A stretch of 64,000 bases of DNA from Puccinia triticina (taxonomy: Eukaryota; Basidiomycota; Pucciniomycetes; Pucciniales; Pucciniaceae): assembly GCF_026914185.1 (NCBI RefSeq), contig NC_070569.1:5270001-5334000 (forward strand), written 5' to 3'. Below, piece after piece: positions 10,986 through 23,056 of the stretch. The notes under the pieces are model-generated. The model had not been told where the DNA came from. It ran no database searches and saw only the letters and a list, made by a program, of their open reading frames with translations. Made by a program: the position numbers and the translations under genes. Each line of letters opens with the position of its first letter. Positions within the stretch are counted from its first letter, which is position 1.

Positions 10986-12003
10986 TCTTAATTGCTGACT
11001 CTCAAACAATTACTGATTTGAAGGTATGTACAACAGAGGTCGGGAAGGGTTATTTGGCCGTCCAATCCCAACCCAAAGTCAGCTTAGCTTTGAATGAGAA
11101 AGAGGTCCAAAGCCCCAACAATAAAGAATGGAAACCAGACGAAAAAAGCACAGATCAAGAAGAAAGCAACAGCGGCGCTGCTAAAACCGACAAAGACAAG
11201 AATGATACTGTGGAGAGTGAGGCAGACAACAATGATGCTGAAGATGCAAACAACGACCAGGATGATGATCCCAAGAGATGGGTAAGATTCAATCAGGTAA
11301 GTGTCCACATGACCTCTCTAATGCATGTACCTTGGCTGATGCGGACTAACCATGTGATTAATCTACGTTCTTTTGGTAGGCCCACCCTTGTTATAGTGTG
11401 AATGCAAGGGTGAGGTCAAGCATCTCAATGCTGTTTGACGTTGACGGTGACGGTCACTGTGGTTTCCAATTGGCAGCGGTAAGCATGGGGCTTGACAAAA
11501 AAACGTGGCCTGACATCCGGAGGGAGATGTTAAAACAGATGGACAATAACGCTCTCTACAAAGACAAAGATTACATCTCATTGATCTCTGATTCGATTCC
11601 TTTTGAACGATTAAGATACAACCTCAACTACTTCCGTTCCCCTGCCCGATCAACACAATATTGGATGAACTTCCCTCGGCATGGCAATCTTCTGGCCGAT
11701 GCATTCCAACAACCCGTCATTCATATTTCCAACCTGATTATTGCGACTTTCCTTCCTTTGTTGCACGGCCCAAAAACCAACCCACCAATATTTATTGTGT
11801 ATATTGAATGTAAGTATCACTTTGATGCTTTCCGCTTTGAGGGAAGCATTTATCCTGCTCCGCATATAAATTCTCATTGGTTTAAATGGAGAAGTGATGA
11901 TGCAAAGGAATGGGAGAACGTAATCCAGCTAAATCGTGAAGAATGGGACCAAAGATTTCCTCAAGATCCAAATGTTGTTCCAGTTGTTTTGGAGTTAGAA
12001 TAA
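10955..12003 (+). CDS. OTU-family cysteine peptidase (deubiquitinase-like), two exons
   Basis: Exon 1 (start uncertain, to 11296) encodes VGKGYLAVQSQPK and an acidic low-complexity linker. The intron 11297-11379 has a GTAAGT donor and a GGTAG acceptor, and both exons join in phase. Exon 2 (11380-12003) carries the OTU active-site block DVDGDGHCGFQLAAVSMG, in which the Cys is the nucleophile and the Asp precedes it by the usual spacing. Near the end, HFDAFRFEGSIYPAPHINSHW gives the catalytic His in the NSHW context. The C-terminal ~200 residues form one uninterrupted OTU domain and look intact. The first ~25 codons overlap antisense hAT sequence, so the real start may be an undetected upstream exon. 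OTU proteins cleave ubiquitin; OTU genes are often carried by fungal and plant transposons, and its surroundings suggest that here. The MULE inserted 17 bp after its stop. Confidence 0.75.
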
Positions 12004-12061
12004 AGTAAAGAATAAAGAATAAAGTAAGGGGGTTGAGAAATCGACTCCCTCAGATTACAAA

Positions 12062-13969
12062 ATTGACTCCCAAACGCAGTTTACGTCGCGCGGATCGCTT
12101 TGGGACGTCTTCCCCGGGTCCTTGTGACCGCATTTTGACCCGGGGGCGTTTTGGGAGTTGGAATTGTAATTCTGCAATCCCAAACGGGAGTTGGGATTTT
12201 AATTTTTCGAAAAATCCCAGAAAATAGAGAAATATTTATATCTCCTCACTGGAGTCCCCAAACGCTCCCAAAATTTTACAGCAATCTAGATACACTGTCT
12301 AGAAAATATGCTGAGCTTCACGGAATTAGCACACCTCAGGGACACCTTGTGTAGCTGGGGGCTGATTTGGGGGATTTCCTACTAAGGCAAACCCCCAAAA
12401 CCTTATCTATGGTGCTCCAAATGGCCCCAATTTTGTTCTGCCACAAAAATACACTCTTTAAAACATATGCTGAGCTTCACGGCATTAGAAAACCTCAGGG
12501 ACACCTTGTGCAGCCGGGGGCTGATTTGGCGGATTTCCTACGAAGTCAAACCGCCAAAACCTTATCTATGGTGCTCCAAACACCCCCAGATTCTTTCTTC
12601 CATAAGAACACCCTCTCTAGAAAATATGTTGAGCTCCAAAGAGGTATTACACATCAGCAACAACTTGTGTAGCCGGGGGCTGATTTGGCGGATTTCCTAC
12701 TAAGGAAATCCCACGAAACCTTATCTACAGTGCTCCAAATGGCCCCAAATTTTTTCTGCCATAAGAATATACTCTTTAAAACATATTTTGAGCTTCACGG
12801 AATTAGCACACCTCAGGGACACCTTATGTAGCCGGGGGCTGATTTGGCGGATTTCCTGCTATGGAAATCTCGCAAAACCTTATCTAAGGTGCTCCAAATG
12901 GCCCCAATTTTTTTATGAAATAAGGATAGACTCTTTAAAACATACTTTGAGCTTCACGGACTTAGAAAACCTCAGGGACACCTTGTGTAGCCGGGGGCTG
13001 ATTTGGCGGATTTCCTACAAAGGCAATCTGCCGAATCCTTAGCTACGGTGCTCCAAACACCCCCAGATTTTTTCTACCATATAACTCAGCTCTCTAGAGC
13101 ATATGTTGAACCCCAAGGTGGTATTACACATCAGGAACGCCTTCTATAAAACACTGTGGATAAGGATTTGGTGCAGTTCCTTAGTAGGAAATCAAATTAG
13201 CCCCCCACTTATAGAAGGTTTTCCTGATGTGTAATACCTCCTTGAGGCTCAAAATATTTTCTAGAGAGGGCATTCTTATGGCTGAAAGAATCTGGGGGTG
13301 TTTGGAGCACGATAGATAAGGTTTTGGCGGTTTGCCTTAGTAGGAAATCCGCCAAATCAGCCCCCGGCTACACAAGGTGTCCCTGAGGTTTTCAATGCCG
13401 TGAAGCTCAAAATCTTTTTTGAAGAGTGTATTCTTATGGCAGAAAACATTTGGGGCCATTTGGAGCACTGTAGATAAGGTTTCGTGGGATTTCCTTGTTA
13501 GGAAATCCGCCAAATCAGCCCCCTGCTACACAAGGTGTTCCTGATGTGTAATACCTCTTAGGAGCTCAAAATATTTTCTAGAGAGGGTATTCTTATGGCA
13601 GAAAAAAATCTGGGGGTGTTTGGAGCACCATAGATAAGGTTTCGCGTGATTTCCTTAGTAGGAAATCCGCCAAATTAACCCCCTGTTCCGCACGGCCTTC
13701 CTGATTGTTTCTACTTCTGTAAATCTCAACACATTTTCTAGACAGTGTATCTAGATTGCCTTAAAAATTTGGGAATGTTTGGGTCCTCCAGTGAGGAGAT
13801 ATGAATATTTCTTTATTTTTTGGGGTTTTTAAAATCCAGACTCCCGTTTGGGATTGCAGAATTATAATTCCGACTCCCAAAGCCACCCCGGGTCAAAATT
13901 TGGTCATGAGGACCCGGGGGAGACGTCGCGATCCGGTCCGCGCAACGTAAACTGCATTTGGGAGTCGAT
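12062..13969. repeat. palindromic foldback element with tandem ~160-bp subrepeats
   Basis: The left end ATTGACTCCCAAACGCAGTT at 12062 is matched by the reverse complement of the right end (ATCGACTCCCAAATGCAGTT) at 13969, and similarity continues inward for ~250 bp through CTCCTCACTGGAG and CAATCTAGATACACTGTCTA. The interior has about six direct units of ~160 bp (markers GAGCTTCACGG, ACCTTGTGTAGCCGGGGGCT) from 12300 to 13150 and about four inverted units from 13190 to 13740, so the whole element is one imperfect palindrome. It has no gene. It lies just inside the MULE left end and its terminal sequence is related to the MULE end. Confidence 0.9.
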
Positions 13970-14541
13970 TTTTTAATGGTTATGAGAATTTTACAAATCA
14001 TGTTTTACAACCCATATGGGTTGTAAAGCCGGAGAGTTGTAAAAACCCACAGTAGTGGGGGGGATATGTAATTTTACAAACCATCATGCATTTTTGGAGG
14101 GATGTAAAAAAATGTATTGCAAAATATAGTATGTAAATTTAGTTCAAATAGACTTTCACAGGAAATTCACAAACCATTTCTTGCATGTCTCACACGTGAG
14201 TGATGTGTAAGTACATAGAGAGCCTCGAATGTATAAATTTACAAACTATAGCTTTGCAATGCATTATGTCATGTGAAATTACGTTTGCAAATAAGCTTTT
14301 GACTTAGTGTGAGATACAATTTTGCACTACAACCTCTGGAGATTTGCAACCCATGAGAACCTAAACTTGAAGAACACAACCCCAACAACAACACAAATCA
14401 ACAAAAAACATCAGCACCCCAAAAAACTGACATCAGCAAGAATAGAACGATGCAGGCACCTCATCCTCGACAACTCCTCCCTTCAACCCCTGTCAGCCGC
14501 CATCCAAAATTCCCACCCACCCATCGGAACTCCCGCCCAAC
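13970..14541. other. MULE subterminal region rich in TTTACAAACC-type motifs
   Basis: No convincing gene. Sequences such as TTTACAAATCATG, TTACAACCCATATGGGTTGTAAA and TTGCAA recur, and the same motif family fills 19790-20190 at the other end. These are likely transposase-binding subterminal repeats of the MULE. An AT-rich leader precedes the transposase ATG at 14542. Confidence 0.6.
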
Positions 14542-17500
14542 ATGTCAGAACAACCTCCCACGAACCCGAGTAGCCCAAAAACAACTAGCACAACAAATCC
14601 GAAATCGATTGGCGCTGGAATCTTTGTCCCACCTTCCAGCCCTGTTCAATCAAGCCCGCTCAGCTCCCCCCCTCCCTCTTCCCCTGATCCAATCAGCTCC
14701 ACGGACGTGATTAATACGCTCATCCCTCCGATCAGCCCAAATTCTGCCAAATTGCCCCTCCCAGCAAGTCCTCCACACCCAAAACCCCCTCGCTTGTCGC
14801 ATTCCAGTACCGCCCAGCCAAAAATGAAGGATTCGGCATCCCAAGCGGTAGTTTCTGCCCCAAAGAAAATCCCAAGGCCTAATGAAACTGTCTTAAAGCT
14901 CAAGCTATCCCCCGTCGCCAACAAAATCCCCTCAAAATCATCCAAATCATCCAACAAGTACAAATTGGCGGCCAAGTCCAAAAAGTTTGGGCGGAAGGAA
15001 GATTCAGATGATTACAGCGCCCCAACATCTGACTCAACTCTGTTGGATGATGCCGATGATGAAAGCGCAGATGCTGTCAATAAATACAATTCTGATTCCA
15101 ATTAAGATGCCGGTCCAAGCCGTCCAAAGTCTAAGCTAGGTCGACGGCGGGTAGTTGAAAGTACTGACCAGTCGTCCAGCCTCTCTGATGACGCCGATTG
15201 CTCCGATTCCAACTCCAAAAATGGCTCCGACGCCGACGACCACAATGGCTCAGACGATAACAATACTGGACCTAACCCAAAGCGCGAAGCAAAAGAAAAA
15301 GAGTGGTTTCTTCCCGAAATGGATGAGCAGTTCGAAACCTACATTGATCATGGATGTACCCTTGACAAGGAAGGCTACCCCATCTACCCGAACGGATGGA
15401 CTACCTTTCTACGCTTGCCTGGAGATAAAGTGACAAATTTTGGGACTGTTGGATACTCCAAGACGTGCTCTGTCAATTATTGCCGGAATCGGACTTGGAA
15501 AGTCACCCGGTACTTCTGTCTAGGCGCTCTTGTGTGCAACAATCCATCGTGCAATTGGGCAGGCCCACCCCCAACCTGAAAAGCTGGTCAAGAGAAGTTT
15601 GCAAGAAAGAAGTAAGCCTGGTTTGTAAATTAATTTTACAAACTATATCGCTTGCAAATGAATTTTACAAACCATATTAGTTTGCAAATTAATTTTACAA
15701 ACAATATGTTCATCCATTAATACTGACACGTTCCTTATCCCTTTCCATTCATTTTTTTCACAGGAAACACAAATTCAGAGGCCTGGCAAACAAGTGCAAG
15801 GGGACCGTTTGCCATCTGAAGTACCCTGACACGGTTGCAACTCGATTTGATCATCACCTCCAAAATGGATGGGGGCTCCTCAGACACAAAGGGAATCACC
15901 CTCATCCTTGGCCGGAGGCTAGAAAGCCAGATCAGATTGCCAAAGAAGAGTTGAAGGCCAAGATTAAAAAGAATCCAACAGCAGGTGCCCTGAAGCTTAA
16001 GGTATGTCAACCCAGTGTAAATTTATCTCCAATTTGAAAGCGCTGATATAATTTGTACTATCATTATCTTTGTTCTGCAGATGGGGAAGGGGACTGATCC
16101 TTCCGCTGGATTTGACAGTGTTGTATCAATTCATTCGGCTTACATAAACCGGGATTGATTGGCTTATTACCGCCAAACAATACTTGCAGAGTTAGGATTA
16201 GCCCCTGACAAACTTAAAGGAGGCGTGGGGGATCAATTTCTTTTGCAAATTTTTGGATGGGCCTCGTAGGTAATGTCATTACTCATTTTTTCGTTAATTT
16301 GTTTTTCTAATCTGATAGACTACTTCTACAGGCGGGGTCTGTGGATAATATCGTCGTCATTCATGCCATCATCCAAACACTTTACGTTCAAAACAAAATG
16401 GATTTCCGATCGTTTATTTGCTTGAGATCAGCAAAATCAGGTGTACAACGGAGGTCTTCTGTCCGACGTAACTTACCGGTATTTCAAGAACGGATACTTG
16501 CTAACCACATTGATGTTTTGCGACGAACTCCAAGATGGATTCCAATCCAACTCACGTGGATGCGAGGATTAATTGAGGAGTATTACAAGATCCACTTTGC
16601 CACGTTGTTCCGTCAATTCTTGGCCGCTTCGATCACACCCGCCGAACGAGATATACTGGTACGTCAAGTGGTTGACTTCTCCACTGCACAAATTGAAGGA
16701 TTTGTGTCGGCATACCTTGAGTTTTTTTGTCAGGGGACTCGTAGTGAGGTTCGAAAGATGTTGAAGGGTTGCCGGGAGCATTTCCGACAATCAATTACAC
16801 GGGTCAAGTGGAACCGGGCTCTCATTATGGTTGACCAAGAGGTGAGTTTGTCTGAGCTTTAATCTTTATGTGATTTGTAAAAGTACTTTTACAAACCATT
16901 ATGTTTTGCAAAAGTACTTTTACAACACTTGCAAAATTTCCGCAAAAGGTTTACAACCCATCACCCACCAGCTGACACATTCATTCATCTTATTATTAGG
17001 AGCCTTTCCGAAAGGCATGTATGTCCCTCCTGGAGCCTGCCAAGCCAAAGGGAAAAACTCACGAACAGAAGGTTGACTACATTCGACAACGTTATCCAAA
17101 GGTCCGAAAATGGCTTGATTGGTGGACAGTCTCAGATTTTGAGGCCCTGTTGTTTCCCTCGCGGGAACCACGGCTTGAGGACACTCCCGACGGACTTCCT
17201 GACACTACAAATGGCCAGGAGAGCTTGCATCAAACTTACTATTGTCTTAGGTAAGCTCCTCATTTTTACAAATCATTTTTCATTTTTGCAATACATATTC
17301 TTACACCACTTTTCCTCCTGTAGTGAAGGAAGACAATGCTTGATGGTTGGAATGATTGACCTCTACACCTTTTTCAACATGCTGGAAAAAGACTGGAACC
17401 GCGCACTGATGAACGGGGTTCCAATCAAGTACGGTGACAACTTCAAAGAGGTTGGTACGACCTTGGGACTCGGCAGCAAGAAGCGCAAGCGAGGAAATGG

Positions 17501-19142
17501 CAAATTTGTCAACGATGGACGGCCGCCAGACACTACCAAGGAACTTGCTGATGAGAAGAAATTCGGACGGCCGCCAAAATCTCGAAATTTCAACAAGAAT
17601 CTGTGGGCTGCCTATCCATCCTACCGCCGCGCCAAGTCAGACAAGCCCAAGCTAGCCAATCGCTGCTGGCTAGCCGCCGGATTGGAATCTCTTTATGCTC
17701 TCTTCAACCCCTTATGGCTCCGTGGTATCAGTGGAAAAGGGAGTGATATTTTCACTCACATAGCTCACCATTTCTCTTGTTGATCGACTGGCGAATTAAA
17801 CGGCAGTAATACCATCCGATCAACTCTTACTCGTGGGCAAAACAGCATCTTTGATGTAGTGTGGGATAACTTCCCTGGCGAATTCATACCGGGTGCATTT
17901 GCTTCATGCAATTGATTCTTGGAGGTATCATTGGATCCCAAACTGCACAAGAAGGCCGAATACAAGCAGCTATTTTCAGTAAAAGAACAGTGATCCTTCA
18001 CTTGTGAATTTCACCCCGATAGACTACAATCCCACCCTGATCAAGCCATCCAAACGCTTCACTCTATAGCCGTCAAGCCGATAATGTTCCATGAAAACAG
18101 TATCCCTTACTCCGATGTGGCCAAGCTGATCAATACATGGCAGACCTCTGGGCTTATATCTGTTTCTGGCCTTGTATGTAAGCAATGCCCCAAAACTGAA
18201 GTCACGCCAAAACAAAAGCCAAAGAAAAAACAAAAGGTCGACTTGCCGGAAATTTCTAGCCTGAGGGACCATGGCTTATTGCAATCGTCGTGTCACTACA
18301 TAATAGACCAATCAAAGCTGGTGTTTGACAAGGATACACCTCCCCCGCTCCATCTCAATTTCCACATTGAATTCGCAGGCGCATCAAGCGAGGCTGAGGC
18401 TCAAGGGGAAGAATTCCAGGCAACAACAAATTGGCCTTTCAAGATAGAAGTAGGAGGCATGACGTACACATTGATATCTCGAGGATACTGGGCCCATCAC
18501 CATTACTGGTGTAAGGTGCTTTGAAGCGCAAACATCTCTGCCGATAAGGGCAGTTTGACTGCAGTGTGGCTACATAACAATGCCGAAAACAACGGCTTTG
18601 CTCAACAGATCAACCGCGTTCCCAGCTCAATCGCCGGTGCCGACCCAGATACAAGCTGGGTCTTGTATTCTCGCGTATGGACGCCTTCTGAGGAGAAATA
18701 TGTTGATCAGGCAATCAAGAAGATAGTCAAAGACAATCCTGACGCAAGTGGCGACATCCCGTTCAAGGAACTCAAATCAATCTTGAACGTATCCCACACA
18801 TCAACATCCATTGCGCATCAGGGCCCGACAGAAGAATCAAATTCCACGGCAAAGAAGCAAGTAAAAACAACAAAAGGAAACAGAAAGCCGCGCAAAACAA
18901 CAGTTCAAGACGAAGACAGCGAAGGCGAGTCGGACATTGCAAAGATTGATGAAGGAGAAAATCCCGTCCTAGAGGAAGACAAATCCTTTTTGTCCGTGGA
19001 TGCCACTCAAACTCAAGATGAGAAGATCCTGAAAGAGAAGAAATCAACGGCTCCATTGCCTCTGATTCGCCTGAAGGTCATCCCACCCGCTGAGCCAAAT
19101 CCTCAACCAGCCAGGCGACGGTCTTGCAGGATCAAAAGGTGA
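14542..19142 (+). pseudogene. MULE transposase fused to a USP-like (C19-type) peptidase region
   Basis: Order of domains: disordered Ser/Pro and acidic N-terminus (14542-15300); a zinc-binding region VCNNPSC plus CKGTVCHLKYPDT and HHLQNGWGLLRHKGNHPHPW, resembling GCM/WRKY-type fingers of MULEs (15530-15990, across an intron); the MULE catalytic domain with LLSDVTYRYFKNGYLLTT (first Asp, ~16460), VVDFSTAQIEGF (second Asp, ~16670) and LKGCREHFRQSITRVK (Glu, ~16765); DGLPDTTNGQESLHQTYY (~17190); and then NRCWLAAGLESLYALF (~17655) and YTLISRGYWAHHHYWCKVL (~18467), which look like the Cys and His boxes of a ubiquitin-specific protease. A basic tail ends at 19142. Introns near 15610, 16015, 16270, 16840 and 17250 fit GT-AG. 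It is broken by TAA 15103, by TGA at 15577, 16156, 16423, 17781, 17913, 17991 and 18522, and by frameshifts near 16531 and 17040. Confidence 0.75.
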
Positions 19143-20185
19143 TTTATGTATTTTTTTCTTATCTTTTTTTCTTTTTTTTGTGTGTTCTATTTTTTCTCCC
19201 TCCTTTTTCTTGTTATACTTTGTGTTGGATTTCTATCTCTTCCTTCTGCCTCATTGTCTTCCCAGAGCTCTTGGTTGTCATTCTCATCTCACCTTATGCC
19301 TGTCACACCTGATGTTTCCTTTTAGTTTGGTCATGCTTCCTGTCTCACTAGCCATGTGACCTTGATCCCTGTCTAGATTAGCCCGATCAGCTTTCCAACT
19401 ACTGTGTTTCCTTGTGCGTGTTTGCTCTGCTTGTGATTCCTTGACTGTCACCAATCTCTCCCCGAGTTCCATCTGATTCCATCACCTTCTATGCATATTC
19501 ATTTCATTCTCAAAACCACAACTTGATCCCGTGTACATAGTCTATATCAACCCAGCCTAGACACAGTAATCAAACCTCATTGGTTCTTTCTCTAATTATC
19601 CGCGCCTCCAATCTGAGCTGATCAGGTGAGCCTTCATCCCCTCACTGTCCCCTCTCAAGCCTAAAGGCTCATCTCTTGCGCTCTCTTCGTGCGGCAATCT
19701 TCATTTGAAATCCCTTCACTTTGATTTCGATGTGGCACTTGGCCAGAAATACACATGATCTGTCTTAGTTGATCTCTTGGCTGTTTTTGGATGAGGGTTG
19801 CAAAATATGATTTGTAAATTTAAATTTTAATGAGCCATGGTGAGGTTTTGCAGCTCTTTTTTTTGCAACCCATAATGAGTTGTACCTGGATGGTATGCAA
19901 AATTGCTAGAAATATGCCTTATATGGCTTTTTGCACATTATAATTCTTGCAACACATATGGTGCGTAAAATATGTCTTGCAAAATTAAATTTTAGGCTAT
20001 CTTGATATCATTTTGCAAGCTTAATTTTGCAAACCTTCTATTGTACATGCCTTTTTTTTGCAGGTGAGTTGTAAAATTCTAGTTGTAGGCATATTTTGTG
20101 GAATTTTGCAGGCCATATGATTTGAAAGACATATGGTTTGCAAAATATGGTTTGTAAAATTATAGCAACCCATTTTTTAACTTAT
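19143..20185. other. MULE 3' untranslated and subterminal region
   Basis: Pyrimidine-rich to about 19320, then no coding signal. From 19795 to 20170 many TTTGCAAACC/GGTTTGTAAA-type motifs recur in both orientations, mirroring the left subterminal region. The terminal repeat follows at 20186-20207. Confidence 0.6.
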
Positions 20186-20215
20186 GGGAGTCAATTTCTC
20201 AACCCCCTAAAGTAA

Positions 20216-21289
20216 AGAATAAAATACATAAACAATGATTCAACACTCCTTATATTAGTTTCTCTTATATTAGTTTCTCTTATATTAGTTTCTCTTGATT
20301 ATTCTTTAAAAATCCTTGAGAAATACACAATTGTTGGGATAAAAAACCATTTTGCCCCAAATCAAACTTGAATTTTCAATGATATAACTGTTTAAGGGGG
20401 ACCAGGTTAGATCCTTGAATCTAAGAAGAGCTTAAAACCTTTAATCAAGCTGATAAAAATACTCAGGAGACCCAGGGAGGTAATCACTTCTGTAACAGGC
20501 TTGAATTGCAGCAATCCCAATTTAACATACAGAAAAGCTTTGGAAAATTCTGAAATTTATCAGGCCATAAATGTGAAGGTTCCTCATTGTACTGTGAAAT
20601 TTTTGTGGCTACTGGGGCACAGGAAGCGGCATTACAGGTGCCTGCCGCATTAAAATATGATTTTTCTTCTCAATTTTCTCTAGGCTCAAGCAGACCCTCA
20701 AATGACTTGATTATTTTATGTAGGGATCATAAAATATTGTTCTATCAATTGATCAAAAAATATCTCCAGAAAAGTAAGCCGTTTTTTCGGGGGAATTCAA
20801 AGAGCCGTGGCAGAGGCGCGCACTGGGGGCTGGATGTCGAGACAACGACCCCCACAGTGCGCGAAGAGTTTTCCGCAGTGCGCGAAGTAAGTCCAATTAT
20901 CCCACTTTCTTAAATCCACAGAATTCTAGACCTGCAGATCTAAGTTTTGGGGTGTTTTTTTCTCACAAAATGGGGCAAAAATGCCCCATTCTTCTCACTA
21001 GGCACATTGAATATCCCCAAAGGCCTGAAGGCCCTATGAATGACCCTCCAGCTGTGCCGGAGCAACGAGCAAAAGAGGGCCGGTTGGTAAACTAGCCAGG
21101 GAGGGCCTAACCAAGCAGTTAGGGGGCGGACGAAGCCGAATCCCCTGTGGATCAATGAATCCCTAATCCCCTTCCTTATATATGTATTTACCCACAGGCA
21201 CCATCTAACCGCACCGCCCGCTTACCCAGACCAGGGCCACGCCACCCTCCTCCTATTGTAACTGCCCCGGTGGCGCCCCTATCCTCGAT
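20216..21289. other. intergenic with short repeats and hairpins, no gene seen
   Basis: Three tandem TTATATTAGTTTCTC units lie at 20251-20295. CGCGCACTGGGGGC and its near inverse GACCCCCACAGTGCGCG (about 20818-20865) form a hairpin, with GCAGTGCGCGAAG repeated twice just after. AATGGGGCA/TGCCCCATT at about 20972-20994 is another hairpin. These may be remnants of the element that carried the OTU gene, but no ends could be defined. Confidence 0.5.
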
Positions 21290-22385
21290 GCACCAGCGGT
21301 CGTCGCCACGGGGCACAATGACTGGCCTGAGTCAGGCCAGTCATCGCAGCACTACACATGCGAATGACCGGTCTGAGGGGCCTTGGTATCCATCCCTAAG
21401 ACCGGTCATCGCAGCTCATCGAGTGGACTGAGACCCGATGACTGGCACAAGTCAGTCATTGAGTGGGTACACAACCCTACCTGCCGGCACACACCGGCCA
21501 TCGAGAGGGTAAAAAACCCACTTGATGACCGGCACACGCCAGTCATCGAGTGGACTGAGACCCGATGACTGGCACAAGCCAGTTTGTGCCAGTCATTGAG
21601 TGGGTACACAGCCCTCTCGATGCCGGCACACACCGGCCATCAAGAGGGTAAACAACCCACTCGATGACCGGCACACGCCAGTCATCGAGTGGACTGAGAC
21701 CCGATGACTGGCACAAGCCAGTCATTGAGTGGGTCTCAATACACTCGATGACCAGCACACGCCGGTTATCGAGTGGGTACACAACCCTCTCGATGCCGGC
21801 ACACACCAGTCATCAAGTGGGTACACAACCCACTTGATGACCGGCACACGCCAGTCATCGAGTGGAATGTGACCCGATGACTGGCACAAGCCAGTCATCG
21901 AGTATGTACACAACCCTCTTGATGCCGGCACACACCGGCCATCAAGAGGGTAAACAACCCACTCGATGACCGGCACACGCCAGTCATCGAGTGGACTGAG
22001 ACCCAATGACTGGCACAATGTGTACCCAGCAATGACTGGCATCGGTCTTCCAGCCATCCCTCAGGCCAGTCATTGCAGCACTACACATGCAAATGACCGG
22101 TCTGAGGGGCCTTGGTCTTCCATCCATCCCTAAGACCGGTCATCGCAGCGCTATACATGCGGATGACCGTCCTTCCTCAGGCCGGTTATTGCAAGACTAC
22201 ACGTGCGGATGATCCGCCTCGGTCGTCCCTCAATCCCTCAGGCCGGTCATCCGCACGTGTAGTGCTGTGATGACCGGCCTGCGGAAGGCCGGTCATCCGC
22301 ATGTATAGCGCTGCGATGACCGGTCTTAGGGATGGATGGAAGACCAAGGCCCCTCAGACCGGTCATTCGCATGTGTAGTCGCACC
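21290..22385. repeat. palindromic array built on CCGGTCAT / GCCAGTCAT units
   Basis: Short units such as GATGACCGGCACACGCC and AGTCATCGAGTGGACTGAGA alternate in direct and inverted order at irregular 130-170-bp intervals (around 21524, 21663, 21836 and 21965). The outer part is a large palindrome: CTACACATGCAAATGACCGG with GGCCTTGGTCTTCC on the left (about 22078-22130) is answered by GGAAGACCAAGGCC and GACCGGTCATTCGCATGTGT on the right (22337-22376), centred near 22225. Long open frames on the minus strand here only repeat a VIEWVVYPLD-like string and are not genes. Confidence 0.9.
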
Positions 22386-23055
22386 CTGAGCTGGCTGAGC
22401 TGTGCACAGATGAGCAATTAGTTCATAATTTGTTTCCAAATTCTGTGGTATTGATACATCTGATCATAAATACATGAATTTCTTCTTGGCTTTTTATAAT
22501 TTTGCACTGTTTATTGTGTAAAAAGATCTACTATTTTAAACTTGGATAACTTCCAAATATTATACCATTAGAAATTAAGCAGCATTTTTATTGACAACAT
22601 TTCAATAACCAGTATGGAATAAAATTCTGGGTGAGGTAAGTTTTTAAAATCTAACTACCATATGAGGAGTGCTTTGATGTGGCTGCTATTCCATGAGATG
22701 TGATTAAGACGGCTTGGATAGCAAAGGGGGTCAAACATTCCAAATTGGGGAGGTGAAATGCTTGCTTGTTTCCTCTGTTGCTGTAAGGCCAAGTTTGAAA
22801 ATCTGATCAAGAACCATGATTTAAATGAATGCATTCAAGTCTCCTGAATTGTGACACACCCAGTCCCTGCTTGCCCTGCTTCAGGAAGAATTTCTGTTGA
22901 TTTCTGCTGGGATAGGCCATTGGGGGGGGGGGGGAGGAATATCAGTGGATGGTGACCCAAATATTGAAGGGCTAATGAGGTGACTTGGGGAGCTTTTTGG
23001 CAGGAAAGGAGGATGGATTGGTGCCCTGCAGCGGCGGAGCCGCCTTGGCCTCTAG
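22386..23055 (+). other. non-coding stretch ending in a Helitron-like 3' terminus
   Basis: No gene is visible. At the right end GGCGG-AG-CCGCC (23033-23044) forms a hairpin, followed after seven bases by CTAG (23052-23055) and then T. Hairpin, short spacer, CTRR and a T target base is the standard 3' end of Helitrons. A matching TC 5' end was not located, so this may be a non-autonomous Helitron of unknown length. A G-run lies near 22924. Confidence 0.5.
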
Positions 23056-23056
23056 T

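Larger units (their letters stand above)
12028..20207 (+). mobile_element. MULE (Mutator-like) DNA transposon with 8-bp target duplication
   Basis: The left end GGGGGTTGAGAAATCGACTC at 12028 and the right end, whose reverse complement is GGGGGTTGAGAAATTGACTC ending at 20207, form terminal repeats. The sequence TAAAGTAA is present directly on both sides (12020-12027 and 20208-20215), so both ends are exact. The subterminal regions share tracts of TTTACAAACCAT/TTTTGCAAACC type. Inside are one transposase gene (14542-19142) and a nested palindromic element near the left end (12062-13969). The terminal 22 bp can itself fold into a hairpin (GGGRGTTGA/TYGACTCCC). Mutator elements usually make 9-bp duplications; 8 bp also occurs in hAT and related groups, but the transposase motifs favour MULE. 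Confidence 0.85.

Noticed and set aside
12297..13740. Regularly spaced repeats suggesting a CRISPR-like array
   Set aside because: Units are ~160 bp, reverse orientation halfway, and have no unique spacers; the region is a foldback transposon in a eukaryote.
17781..18524. In-frame TGA codons read as selenocysteine or recoded
   Set aside because: TGA also breaks unrelated elements, TGA is used as a normal stop (for example at 4501 and 53905), and the sites fit Arg CGA; decay is simpler.
21406..22057. Minus-strand frames with repeated VIEWVVYPLD-like strings
   Set aside because: They are translations of the palindromic array and not separate proteins.
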